Positions 1 to 9,641 of a stretch of 41,989 nucleotides of DNA are shown here, piece by piece. The position numbers and the translations under genes are program-made. The notes beneath the pieces were generated by a model. It was given only the letters and a program-made list of their open reading frames with translations, ran no database searches and was not told the DNA's origin. Source of the DNA: a virus; IMG/VR virus record IMGVR_UViG_3300036780_000106, positions 1 to 41,989 of that record, one strand, 5' to 3'. Position 1 is the stretch's first letter. Each line of letters starts with the position of its first letter.

Positions 1-1944
1 AAGAACGTCCTCACCATCACCGCCGGCGACGGGACGGCGGCCAACCCCGGCTACCTGAACCTGCGCGGACAGGACGCGATCAACGGCTACCAGGCGGCGG
101 CCACGGCGATCGCCAAAGCCAAGCAGGACGGGCAGGACGGGCTGGCGGACGACTTCCAGAAGTCGATGTACAACCGCGTCGCCTCGCAGCACCTGCTGAA
201 CTTCGGGCGGGAGATGGCGGATCACCGCTTTCAGCAGACCGCGCAGTACTCCGGAGAGTCGGCGATCAACCGCGCCAACATCTACGCCTCTAACGCAAGT
301 AATGCCTACGCGAGCTACGGGCAGACGGACGCCGACGGCAACGCGACGGGCGACTTCCAGAAAAACCTGCAGGTGGCCGAGCAGGAGACGCTGAACGGCG
401 TGCACATCATGAAGGGCGCGCCGGCTGGCAGCGATATGGCCAACGCGGCGCTCCTGAACCTGCACACGCAGATCGGCGCGGGCACGCTGTCGCAGATGAT
501 GGATGCGCGCGCCCCCTACTCGAAAGTTCAGGCCGTGTACGAGGACCTGAAGGCGAAAGGCTTCCTGGATGAACGAGCCACCGACACCCTGGGCAAGATG
601 GTCAAGACCTACTCCGACCAGGAGAGCACGCGCACCGCGGTAACCGACAACCTGAGCGACGCGGTGCGCGCGAGCCAGGGACAGCCTACGAGCTCGACCG
701 GCACCCCCGACTATCAGTTCCCCATCAAGGGCGCCACGGTCACCGCGCAGGGCTACGACGCCGGTGTGCCCGGGAAGACGACAGGCGGCGTCACGATGAA
801 CATTCCGCAGGGCTCGACCATTCAGGCGCCGGCGGCAGGCACGGTGACCCAGGTGGGCAGAGATCCGGCCGGCAACTTCACCATGAAGATCCAGCACGCC
901 GACGGATCCACCACCGGTTTCTCCGGACTGACGGCCTCGAACGTGAAAGCGGGCGACACGGTCGAGCGCGGCGAGGCGGTGGCCACCAGCGGCGCCGCCG
1001 ATGGCAAGACGCCCTCGGTGTTGTGGTCACTAACCAACGCCGCCGGAACGAATGTGGATCCGACGAAGGCGGGGCTCGCGCCCGTCGACCTGACGAAGGT
1101 GACCGACGAGAAAGTGCTGGGCGCAGCGCTCGACAGCATGCGCAAGCAGGTAACCGACCCGTATCTGCAGCAGCAGGCAACGACCGAAATGGAAATGATG
1201 GTGCGGCACAACCAGCAGATGGCGACCGCGGGGCAGGCTCAGATCTACAAGCAGGCCAGCGACGCCTTCTATCCCAACTGGAGCGTGAGGGACATTCCGC
1301 CCTCCGTCGCCGGGCAGCTCACGCCGGAGCAGCTCGCGGACTTCAAGGACAAGCAGACGGCCCATGTGCTCCAGCAGTACCACCAGGGGCAGGCGTTCAA
1401 GGAGATGGGCGAGACGGACCAGGTCTCGAACTTCCTGGCTAACCCGGACCAGCTCACGCCGGCCAACGTGGAGGCGGCGCGCGCTAACTTGGCTAACTCG
1501 ACTTACCTGCAACTCATGGAAAAGGCCACGCAGCTTCAAAACAACCCCAAGGGAGTTATCGAGGCGCAGGCGGTGAACGACCGGGTGAAGCTATACGCGA
1601 ACCAGGTTGGCATCAAAACTCCAGACGACAAGCAGACGCCGGCCGACAAGCAGAACTACACGGCGCTGATGTTCAAGGTGCAAAACGACATCGACACAAT
1701 CAAAGCGCAGAACCACGGCAAGGCGACAGCGGACCAGGTGGACAAGGCGATCCAGCAGGAGCTGATCCAGCGGACGATCACGACTCCGCGCAGCCTTCTT
1801 AACCCGTGGTCGATCTTCAGCCCCAACGTGTCTACCACGAAGCGCAACTTCCAGATGCCGGCGCGCGCGACTTCTGTGGTGCCCGGGAGCGACGGCAAGA
1901 TGCATTACACGGATGGAAAGGCGGATCTCGGGGTGGTGCAGTAA
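1..1944 (+). CDS. Virion ejection/tail protein with degenerate M23-like domain (5' end missing)
   Basis: The frame is open from base 1, so the start lies outside the window; an internal ATG at 166 only marks the first Met. The 647 visible residues are rich in Gln, Ala and Asp and largely helical. Codons about 238-357 resemble a lysostaphin-type (M23, LytM fold) beta domain, with the 'IQAPAAGTVTQVG' and 'VKAGDTVERGEAVATSG' strands. The usual zinc ligands (HxxxD, and HxH near the end) appear replaced, for example by VLW where HLH is expected, so it is probably structural. The opening residues (NPGYLNLRGQDAINGY) are typical of podoviral proteins placed between the tail nozzle and the giant ejected protein. 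It ends with TAA directly abutting the next ATG. Likely part of the internal or ejected virion complex. Confidence 0.7.
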   Translation, partial: KNVLTITAGDGTAANPGYLNLRGQDAINGYQAAATAIAKAKQDGQDGLADDFQKSMYNRVASQHLLNFGREMADHRFQQTAQYSGESAINRANIYASNASNAYASYGQTDADGNATGDFQKNLQVAEQETLNGVHIMKGAPAGSDMANAALLNLHTQIGAGTLSQMMDARAPYSKVQAVYEDLKAKGFLDERATDTLGKMVKTYSDQESTRTAVTDNLSDAVRASQGQPTSSTGTPDYQFPIKGATVTAQGYDAGVPGKTTGGVTMNIPQGSTIQAPAAGTVTQVGRDPAGNFTMKIQHADGSTTGFSGLTASNVKAGDTVERGEAVATSGAADGKTPSVLWSLTNAAGTNVDPTKAGLAPVDLTKVTDEKVLGAALDSMRKQVTDPYLQQQATTEMEMMVRHNQQMATAGQAQIYKQASDAFYPNWSVRDIPPSVAGQLTPEQLADFKDKQTAHVLQQYHQGQAFKEMGETDQVSNFLANPDQLTPANVEAARANLANSTYLQLMEKATQLQNNPKGVIEAQAVNDRVKLYANQVGIKTPDDKQTPADKQNYTALMFKVQNDIDTIKAQNHGKATADQVDKAIQQELIQRTITTPRSLLNPWSIFSPNVSTTKRNFQMPARATSVVPGSDGKMHYTDGKADLGVVQ

Positions 1945-4900
1945 ATGGCGACAACACCGGTCACCCTCGACTTCGGAAAAGCAATCGCGATCGGCGACCC
2001 GGCAGACGCGCAGGCCTCCGCGCTGCAGGGCGCCATCGCGTACGGCTCGACGCAGGATCCCGACGCCTACGCGGGCCTGCTCAAGCTGCAGAAGCAGACG
2101 GGCGTGCCTCCCGCGGTGTCGAGCGGGAACCAGCAGCAGGTGCGCCAAGCGGCCGAGGTCAACGCGATCGATTACCGTGGATTCGCGGTGAGCCATCCGC
2201 GGACCACGGCCTGGGCTTCAAACCCGGACAACGCCGCGGTATCAGGCGCCGACGAAGTGCAGCGGCTGGCTGGGATCGAGGGGAACGCCGGCGTGATGCG
2301 GGCGGCGACGCCGTGGGAGGCATTCAGCAACAAATACCTCTACCCGATCCAGCAGAAGCTGATGGAGTACCCAGGTACCCGGATGGCCGTGGACGCCGTG
2401 GCGGGATCCGCCGGGATGGTTGGCGACGTAGGCTCGTTTCTCGGCTGGCACGGCGCCAACCAGACCAAGCAGAACCTGCTGCAGCGAATCGAATCGAATT
2501 TGGACGTCTCCCAGGCCAACATCTGGGAGAACGGAGAACAGGACAAAGGGAACGGGGTGGACTGGCTGGCGAAGAACCTCGCGCCGATGATCCCGGCGGT
2601 CCTGGCCACCGGCGGTACCAGCCTGCTGGCGCGCACGCTAGGTCTGAGCGGCGCCGCGGCGAAGGTGCTGAGCGGGCTCACCGTGGGAGCGATGTTCGAT
2701 ACGCAGCAGGCGGGCAAGACCTACACGGCAGTGGCCGGGTCTGGCGGAAGCGATTATGCGGCGCGGCTGGCGGCGAATCGGGTAGCGGCAATCGGGGCGC
2801 TCCCGAACGCCCTGTTCGGAGCCACCGACGTTCTCCCGCTATTGCGCGATAATCCGCTGCTGACCTCTCTCGGCCTTGGAGGCGCAACCGGCGCCGCCGG
2901 GCAGCTGGGCCAGAACGTGGCGACGGGTCAGCCCTGGCAAAAGGGCCTGGCGCCCGCCGCCGTCCAGGGCGCGGCCATGATGGGCGGCATGCACATCGGC
3001 ATGGGAGCGTTCGGCGGCAGCATGAGCGACGCGGTCGACGCGGCCGAGCAATCGAAGCTGCGAGAGCGCTCGCCCGAGAAGTTCAACGAGGCGATGCAGT
3101 CAATCTTCGCAGGCGATCAGAGTCTGCGCATTCCGGTCGATCAGTTCAACGGTTACTTCAAGGGCAAGGGCGCCGACCCATCCACGGTCGCCTCCGCGCT
3201 CGGATCGGCCAACTACGCGGCGGCTCATCTTTCGGGCGGCGAGGTGGAGATCCCGCCGGCCGAGTACCTGTCGAAGCTGGAGCCGGAAGACCAGAAGGCG
3301 CTGCTCCAACACATTGTGGACCCATCCACGGGCCTGACGGGGCGGCAGCACCAGGAAGGCCTCGCAGAGCTCGAACAATGGGCCACAGGGGGCGGCGCGC
3401 AAAAGCTGGCGGAGGATGCGGCCGCGGCGGACGCGGAGACGGCCGCGACGCCGGAATACCAGGCGGTGAAAGAGGACCTGCGGCAGCGCTACACGGACGC
3501 GGGCGAGACGCCCCTGGCTGCGGAAACGACCGCGGCCGCGGGCGCGAGAGATATCGGCAACCTCGCGGCAAATTTCCAGATGAAGCCCACGGAAGTCCTG
3601 GCGATGTTCAACCCTAAGGTGGTGCGAGGGGAAGCGCCGGAGGGGCAGCGAAACGTTGTGCCGTCGCCGTCGATTTCCGCTTCGGAAGCGTCTGGCAGTG
3701 TACCTGAGCGGGAAGCGGGGAATCAAAGTTCGCCTGCGCAGAAAGGCTCGGCGACGGCACCCGAACAGGCTACGCCGGTAACTATCGCGCGTCAACTTGT
3801 AAAAGCTGGCCATCCCTATTGGGACAGCACCTCGGACGCTTTCGCCACCAACGCGGCAATACAAACCGAACTTCAGAAGACAGGGCTGCCCAGCGGCAGG
3901 AAGACCGCTGCGTTCAAGGCCGTGAAAGACGAAATCGCCCGCATAGGGTCGGAGCGCAAAGCGGGCTACGAAGCCAGGAGAAGGGCGTCGCCAGAATACC
4001 GAGCCGCGGCAGAAGAGGCGCGGCGGCTGCACGATGACGCCTGGGATGAAATGTCCCCCGATGAACAAACAGAAGCAACCGAAGGGGAATACCGGAGGGC
4101 ACAGAACGAGTCCGAGGCCGAGCAAAAGAAGCAGGAGGAAAGCGAGGAATGGGAGCGCGAGTTACACCGTCGCGTCGCCTACATGGATGCGAAGCAGGCC
4201 CAGGTTGAAGAGCTGCTCGACAAGCAGGGCGTGAAGTACGCGTCGAGGGGCTCCTCTACTTATTCCCGTTACCTCACGATCGAACAGCCCGATGGGGGGA
4301 CCGCGAAGATTCGCATCAGCGACCACGAGCCCCCAACCGGCGTGCGCGGCGGCTATGTGGGCGGATACAACGAGGCGACCGGGGAACGCTACGACGCGCC
4401 CGACCTCTCGCTGCACCCGGGGGACGACGCAATTGATAAAGTACGCGACCTAATCGGCGCGGCGACTCCGGACGAGATGAGGCCCTACGACGTGGCCCGC
4501 GTGCCGCTCGACCAGCTGCATCTCGACCCGAAACGCTTCCAGTACAAGATGAACACCGACGCCGGCGGGGTGACCAACCTGCTGAAAGGGCAGGCCTGGA
4601 ATGAGGACAACGCAGGCGTCATCAGCGTGTGGCGCGATCCGGACGACGGCAAGACTTACGTGGTGAACGGCCATCATCGCTACCAGCTGGCAAAGGAAAC
4701 GGGGCAAAGCGACGTCGCGGTGCGCATGATCGGGGCCGACAACGCGGCCGAGGCGAGAGCGAAGGGCGCAAGGCAGAATATCGCCGAGGGCCGCGGCACG
4801 GCGATGGACGCGGCAAAGTTCTTCCGCGATTCCAACTATTCGCAGGCAGACCTGAAGGGCCTCGGAATCAGCATGGGCGAGGCCACCGCCGCGAACGGCG

Positions 4901-7900
4901 TGGCGCTGGCGCGCTTGCATCCCGGCCTGTTCGATCAAGTGGTAAACGGCAAGGTTGCGGAAGGCCGCGCGGTTGCGATCGGGAACGCGACGGGCGATCC
5001 GGAGGAGCAGGAAGCGATCCTGAAGCTGATCGACAAGGCCGAATCGAAAGGGAAGCACGTCACCAACGAAACGGTGAACGAGCTGGCCAGGATGGTCAAG
5101 GGCGCGGGGCAGCATGCCGAGACCCAGAACACGCTGTTCGGCGCGCAGGAAACGACACACTCCCTGGCGCTCGAAAAAGCCGAGGTGTCGAGTTACATCC
5201 GCAAAACGATCGGTGAGGAGCAGCGCACCTTCGCCGGGGTTGCCGACGAGAAGAGGGCCGCGCAGCTGGGCGGCGTCGAAGGGCAGACCATCAACGCGGC
5301 GAAGAACGGCGAGATCGCCGGCGATGCCGCGATCGCCAAAGAAATGTACGACCGGCTGAGCGTGCGCAGTGGTACGGTGGATGAAATACTCAACCGCGCA
5401 GCCCGCGAGATCGCGGAAGGAAAGAAGCCAAATGACGTCAAAGCCAAAGCCTACGCAGACACCAGAGACGCCCTTCGAGAAGCTCTCGCCGGAGCAGATA
5501 GCGTCCGTGGAGGAATGGGCGGAGAGAACGAAGGCCGACCTGCGGGCGGCAAGCCAGGATCGGCAGATGCAAGCACCGCCTCCGATGTCCTAAGCCTCTT
5601 TCAGACCCGCGGCGAAGACCAGCAGCCTCGCGGATGGATCCGCATCCTTCCCGACGGGTCGGTCGAAGTCGGCAAGACCAAGATCGGCAACGAGAGCACG
5701 GACCTGCACGAGCTGCTCGGGCACGGCTACCTGATCTCGCTCAACCGTCTCTTCAAGGCCCACGGCGACCTGGCCAGCGAAACAGTCAAAGCCGACCGTC
5801 AGACCATCCTCGACTTCCTGGGCGCGAAAGACCTGGACTCGCTCACCCGGGAGCAGCACGAGCGGTTTGCGGACGCAACCCTCCAATACCTGCGCGAAGG
5901 CAAGGTTCCGAATCCGGAGCTGCGGGGCGTCTTCCAGCGCATAGCGGTCTGGCTGCAATCTATTTTCAAGAAGGCTTCCGACCTCGGGGCAGAGATCTCT
6001 CCGGAGCTGCGCGGCGTCATGGACCGGCGCTTTGCCGCGGATAATGCGCTCAACAGGGCGGAGACGGAAGCCGGCCCAAAGCTGTTCGCCAGTCCCGAGG
6101 AGGCTGGCTGGACCGAGGAGCAATTCCAGAAATACGCGGCCGACAACAACATGAGCGCAGAGCAGGCCAGGGCCGACCTGGTGGGCAGGCTGAACGAGGC
6201 GGCGGTACGCGCGCGATCCGAATCGTGGCGCGAGGAAGAGCGCAACGTCCGCGAGGCGGTGACGGCCCAGGTAGACCAGAGGCCCGATTACTCCGCGATC
6301 CGCTCGCTGCGCAGGGGCACACTCGACGACGGGACCGAGCTCGCCCTGGGGCGCGAGGATCTGGTGAAGCAGTTCGGCGAGGACCGCGTGAAGGCGCTGC
6401 AGGCACAGCACCGAGGACTCTACCGCAACGAGGGAGGCGAGGATCCGGAGATCGTGGCTGAAGTGTTCGGATTCAACTCGGCGGCGGAGATGCTCAAGGC
6501 GATTGAAACCGCGCCGCGGCGCTCGGCGGCGATTGAGACGGCGACGCGCGAATACATGACGGCGAAGCACGGCGACATCCGCTACGACGGCACGCTCGAC
6601 GACCAGGCGCGGATCGCGCTCGAGAACGACAACCGCGCGGAAGGGCTGCACGCGGAGCTGATCGCGCTCAAACAGAAGATTGCCGGCATGGCCGGACAGC
6701 GCGACGCGCTGCGCGCGATTGAAGTCGCCCCCATCGCCAGCTACCGCGAAGCCGCGCAGCAGATGGTCGAAAAGAAATCGCCGGCGGACCTGCAGCCGAC
6801 GCGCTACCTCGACGCCAGCCGCAGATACTCGCGCGAGGCCTTCGAGGCGCTGCAGAAAGGCGATGCGCAGGCGGCGGCCGAGGCGAAGCACAAAGAGCTG
6901 ATGAACCACTTCCTCTTTCGCGAGGCAAGCGCGGCCAGGGATTATTTAGAAAACAAGTTTGAGCCGTACGTGAAGCGGACGCTGAAGCCGGCGGCGCAAT
7001 CGAAGCTGGGACTGGCCGGCGGCGACTACCGCGACCAGGTCAACTGGATCCTGGCGCGCTACGCGCTGGGGCCGCAGGTGGCGCGGCCCGAGAGATCGCT
7101 GGGAGAATGGGCGGCGTCCAAGTACGACCAGGGCAAGGAGCCGGCGATCGATCCGGCCATCCTGGATGAGTCGCGCACGATCAACTACCGCAATGCGCCC
7201 ATCTCCGAAATCCGCCGGGTGCACGACGCGCTGGTCAACGTCCGCAAGCTGGCATCGCTCGAGTTGGGAATGGAAGTAAACGGCAAGCGGATCGAATTCT
7301 CGGCGGCCGTGGCCAACATGGACGCCCAGGCGCGCGAGACGCTGCCGTCGAAGCCGACGCGGGTGCTGAAGGGCAACGCCACGCTGGGGGAGAGGTTCGC
7401 AGACTACGCGGAGCGCGGAGACGCACTTCTGATGCGCACCGAGCGCCTGATGGAGTGGTGGGATGGCGGCAAATCCGGCCCCTGGCACGAGAATCTCTGG
7501 AACCTGGCCGCCGATGCGCAGGGCAACGAGTACAAGCTGCAGGAGCAGGTAACCAAGGCGCTGGGGGACGCGCTCGAGCGCATCCCCAAAGAGCAGCGCG
7601 CAAAAATGCTGGACAAGGTGAGCGTGGACGGGATCCCCGAAACCGTAACCCGGCACGACCTGATCTCCATGGCGTTCAACATGGGCAACGAGGGCAACCT
7701 CGACCGCTTGACCAAAACCTTCATCGCCCACGGCTGGGATCCGGACGCGATCGAGCGGATCAAAGGGATGCTCACGCGGGACGAGTGGCAGTTTGTGCAG
7801 GACGGCTGGGACTCGCTGAAGCCTCTGGGGAAGGCGCAGTCGGAGCTGGAGAGGCGGCTCACGGGACTGCCTCCCGTGATGGTGACGCCGACGCCGCTGC

Positions 7901-9342
7901 GCCTGGGGCTGCGGGACGGGACCATGGACGTGGCCGGGGGATATTACCCGGTAGTGATGGATCCACGCTACTCGGCTCGCGGGGCGCAGCAGGATGCCGG
8001 CACGAGCGCGCAGAACCTGATGGAGGCCGGCTACGGCCGCGCCGCCACGTCGCGCGGAAACATGAAGGCGCGTACCGGATTCGGAGGCCCGCTGCTGCTC
8101 GACTACGAGCAGGTATTGACCCAGCACACGGCGAAGGTGATCAAGGACATCACTCACCGCGAGTTTATGCTGGTGGCCAACAAGCTGCTGCTCGACCCCC
8201 AGCTCCGGCTCGCGATGCGCGAGACGCTGGGAGAAGGGTATGAAGAGAAGATGATGCCGTGGCTGCGCACGATTGTGAACGACCGCAACGGCAGCGCGGT
8301 GCAGGGACTGAGCGACTTCTCAAGAGCGCTGAGGGCGCTGCGCACCAACCTGACGCTGGCCACGCTCTCCTACAAGATCTCGACGTCGCTCCTGCAGTGG
8401 ACGCACGCGCCGCGCATGCTGCTGAGCGCCAACCCAGGGTCCTACGCGCAGGCTATGGTGGACTTCCTCGCTCACCCGGCGGAGATGACCCAGCAGATCA
8501 AGGACCTCTCGCCGAACGAGATGGCCTCGCGCGGCGACAACCTCGACCGCGATATTCGCGCGGCGCTCAAGGGCGACCCCGGCATCCAGCGCAGCATGGC
8601 GCGGGTGGGCAACGTCTCGATTAAGTACACCGACCACATCCTGAGTTTCCCGCTGTGGCTATCGGTCTACCGCGACGCGCTGAAGGAGCACGTGGGGCTG
8701 ACCGAAGACAAGGCACAGAACCTGGCCATGCACGCCGCCGACAGCGCGGTGCGGCTCGGGCTTGGCTCGGGGGCGCCGAAGGATCTGCCGCCGATCATGC
8801 GCGGCAACGATGGGGCCAAGCTGATCACGATGTTTTACTCCTTCCACAACGGCATCTACGGCCAGGTGCGCGACATCGGGCACCAGTTCCGCCAGACGCA
8901 CAACGTGGCCAAGCTCAGTTACGGCCTGGCGCTGTCGGTGCTGGCGCCGGCGCTGCTGGGCGCGCTGGTCAGCGGGAATGGCCCGAAGGACGGCGAGAAC
9001 AAGGGATTATGGGCGGCCAAGCGGGCGCTGCTGTTCAGCGCGGACACGGTACCCCTGCTGCGCGACGCAGCCTCGGCCCTCGATAGCGACGGTGAGATAA
9101 AGAACCCGCTCTTCAACATGGCCAGCAAGGCTACGAAGGCGACGCAGGAAATGATGAGCGAGAGCGACGACAAGGATTGGCGCGGCGTCGGCCTGAGCTA
9201 CCTGGAGGTGGCCGGAGACCTGGCCGGCGTGCCTGGCACGACGCAGGCGATGAAGCCGATGCGGTACATGAACCAGGTACAGAAAGGGAACGTCGACAAC
9301 CCCAACGTGTGGGACGCGGTGGCGGGATCAGCGCGCCACTAA
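1945..9342 (+). CDS. Giant polyvalent ejection protein (ParB/Srx-like and zincin-like domains)
   Basis: A 2465-residue protein starting immediately after the previous stop. Residues about 120-370 hold Gly/Ala-rich hydrophobic stretches that could insert in membranes. Residues about 845-955 form a ParB/sulfiredoxin-like domain with the signature NGHHRYQLA at 908-916. Around 1253-1340 an HELLGH motif (H1255, E1256, H1260) sits in a zincin-like segment followed by a YLREGK helix. The C-terminal third has the helical texture of large polyvalent phage proteins and a hydrophobic segment near 2324-2345. Such proteins are packaged in the capsid and injected with DNA (compare T7 gp16), and can carry enzymes or antirestriction activities for early infection. 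The role is inferred from family and position; the enzymatic activity is not proven. Confidence 0.8.
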   Translation: MATTPVTLDFGKAIAIGDPADAQASALQGAIAYGSTQDPDAYAGLLKLQKQTGVPPAVSSGNQQQVRQAAEVNAIDYRGFAVSHPRTTAWASNPDNAAVSGADEVQRLAGIEGNAGVMRAATPWEAFSNKYLYPIQQKLMEYPGTRMAVDAVAGSAGMVGDVGSFLGWHGANQTKQNLLQRIESNLDVSQANIWENGEQDKGNGVDWLAKNLAPMIPAVLATGGTSLLARTLGLSGAAAKVLSGLTVGAMFDTQQAGKTYTAVAGSGGSDYAARLAANRVAAIGALPNALFGATDVLPLLRDNPLLTSLGLGGATGAAGQLGQNVATGQPWQKGLAPAAVQGAAMMGGMHIGMGAFGGSMSDAVDAAEQSKLRERSPEKFNEAMQSIFAGDQSLRIPVDQFNGYFKGKGADPSTVASALGSANYAAAHLSGGEVEIPPAEYLSKLEPEDQKALLQHIVDPSTGLTGRQHQEGLAELEQWATGGGAQKLAEDAAAADAETAATPEYQAVKEDLRQRYTDAGETPLAAETTAAAGARDIGNLAANFQMKPTEVLAMFNPKVVRGEAPEGQRNVVPSPSISASEASGSVPEREAGNQSSPAQKGSATAPEQATPVTIARQLVKAGHPYWDSTSDAFATNAAIQTELQKTGLPSGRKTAAFKAVKDEIARIGSERKAGYEARRRASPEYRAAAEEARRLHDDAWDEMSPDEQTEATEGEYRRAQNESEAEQKKQEESEEWERELHRRVAYMDAKQAQVEELLDKQGVKYASRGSSTYSRYLTIEQPDGGTAKIRISDHEPPTGVRGGYVGGYNEATGERYDAPDLSLHPGDDAIDKVRDLIGAATPDEMRPYDVARVPLDQLHLDPKRFQYKMNTDAGGVTNLLKGQAWNEDNAGVISVWRDPDDGKTYVVNGHHRYQLAKETGQSDVAVRMIGADNAAEARAKGARQNIAEGRGTAMDAAKFFRDSNYSQADLKGLGISMGEATAANGVALARLHPGLFDQVVNGKVAEGRAVAIGNATGDPEEQEAILKLIDKAESKGKHVTNETVNELARMVKGAGQHAETQNTLFGAQETTHSLALEKAEVSSYIRKTIGEEQRTFAGVADEKRAAQLGGVEGQTINAAKNGEIAGDAAIAKEMYDRLSVRSGTVDEILNRAAREIAEGKKPNDVKAKAYADTRDALREALAGADSVRGGMGGENEGRPAGGKPGSADASTASDVLSLFQTRGEDQQPRGWIRILPDGSVEVGKTKIGNESTDLHELLGHGYLISLNRLFKAHGDLASETVKADRQTILDFLGAKDLDSLTREQHERFADATLQYLREGKVPNPELRGVFQRIAVWLQSIFKKASDLGAEISPELRGVMDRRFAADNALNRAETEAGPKLFASPEEAGWTEEQFQKYAADNNMSAEQARADLVGRLNEAAVRARSESWREEERNVREAVTAQVDQRPDYSAIRSLRRGTLDDGTELALGREDLVKQFGEDRVKALQAQHRGLYRNEGGEDPEIVAEVFGFNSAAEMLKAIETAPRRSAAIETATREYMTAKHGDIRYDGTLDDQARIALENDNRAEGLHAELIALKQKIAGMAGQRDALRAIEVAPIASYREAAQQMVEKKSPADLQPTRYLDASRRYSREAFEALQKGDAQAAAEAKHKELMNHFLFREASAARDYLENKFEPYVKRTLKPAAQSKLGLAGGDYRDQVNWILARYALGPQVARPERSLGEWAASKYDQGKEPAIDPAILDESRTINYRNAPISEIRRVHDALVNVRKLASLELGMEVNGKRIEFSAAVANMDAQARETLPSKPTRVLKGNATLGERFADYAERGDALLMRTERLMEWWDGGKSGPWHENLWNLAADAQGNEYKLQEQVTKALGDALERIPKEQRAKMLDKVSVDGIPETVTRHDLISMAFNMGNEGNLDRLTKTFIAHGWDPDAIERIKGMLTRDEWQFVQDGWDSLKPLGKAQSELERRLTGLPPVMVTPTPLRLGLRDGTMDVAGGYYPVVMDPRYSARGAQQDAGTSAQNLMEAGYGRAATSRGNMKARTGFGGPLLLDYEQVLTQHTAKVIKDITHREFMLVANKLLLDPQLRLAMRETLGEGYEEKMMPWLRTIVNDRNGSAVQGLSDFSRALRALRTNLTLATLSYKISTSLLQWTHAPRMLLSANPGSYAQAMVDFLAHPAEMTQQIKDLSPNEMASRGDNLDRDIRAALKGDPGIQRSMARVGNVSIKYTDHILSFPLWLSVYRDALKEHVGLTEDKAQNLAMHAADSAVRLGLGSGAPKDLPPIMRGNDGAKLITMFYSFHNGIYGQVRDIGHQFRQTHNVAKLSYGLALSVLAPALLGALVSGNGPKDGENKGLWAAKRALLFSADTVPLLRDAASALDSDGEIKNPLFNMASKATKATQEMMSESDDKDWRGVGLSYLEVAGDLAGVPGTTQAMKPMRYMNQVQKGNVDNPNVWDAVAGSARH
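2367..2381 (+). repeat. Outlying partition-type repeat AGTACCCAGGTACCC
   Basis: This site inside the giant gene shares 14 identical bases (AGTACCCAGGTACC) with the site directly upstream of parA. The other copies cluster around the partition genes near 22-23 kb. It may be a distant centromere or operator site, or a coincidence of codon choice (it encodes part of EYPGTR). Confidence 0.35.
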
Positions 9343-9554
9343 GCGGGAGGGTTGCCCTGACGGCCGATCCACGCCACCCCTGCAAAAAAGGCGACCAGGC
9401 CAACCAGCACCGCGGCGCAGGCCAGCTCGGTCAGCAGATCAACAAACGGCCGCAGAAGGCACCCAATCCCGTATGCGCCCCAAGTGAGTGCGCACGCAGT
9501 CACGAGTGCTCCGGGACCGTTCAGGAACAACTGCTTCAGCTTTTCGATTCGCAT
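9339..9554 (-). CDS. Small two-TM membrane protein, antisense in the late region
   Basis: A 71-residue protein beginning MRIEKLKQLF, with two predicted membrane spans at about 14-34 and 42-63 and a short polar tail. Its TAG overlaps the stop of the giant virion gene tail to tail. The start ATG is at 9552-9554; I see no strong Shine-Dalgarno sequence before it. A holin-like or superinfection-related membrane role is possible but unproven. The gene interrupts an otherwise rightward morphogenesis and lysis region, so it may be expressed independently, for example in lysogens. Confidence 0.55.
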   Translation of the reverse strand: MRIEKLKQLFLNGPGALVTACALTWGAYGIGCLLRPFVDLLTELACAAVLVGLVAFFAGVAWIGRQGNPPA

Positions 9555-9590
9555 CGTGTGAGCGTACGCCGCGCCCGCGCGCGTGGCAAG

Positions 9591-9602
9591 GATACCCGTA
9601 AC
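9591..9602 (+). promoter_or_regulatory. Conserved element GATACCCGTAAC, copy 1
   Basis: One of five copies of this 12-mer, all in the same orientation. This one lies about 40 bases upstream of the fibre-adaptor ATG, in the gap after the leftward membrane gene. It is a candidate operator, stoperator or phage-specific promoter element. Confidence 0.6.
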
Positions 9603-9641
9603 AGCCTCATGCGGCCCTAGTCTCAAGCCGAGGCCCCTCCC

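Noticed and set aside
822-2196. Long minus-strand and alternative-frame open frames across the first virion genes and, likewise, across most of the window
   Set aside because: They are by-products of high GC codon bias: Arg/Pro/Ala-rich, without ribosome-binding sites, and opposite well-supported genes.
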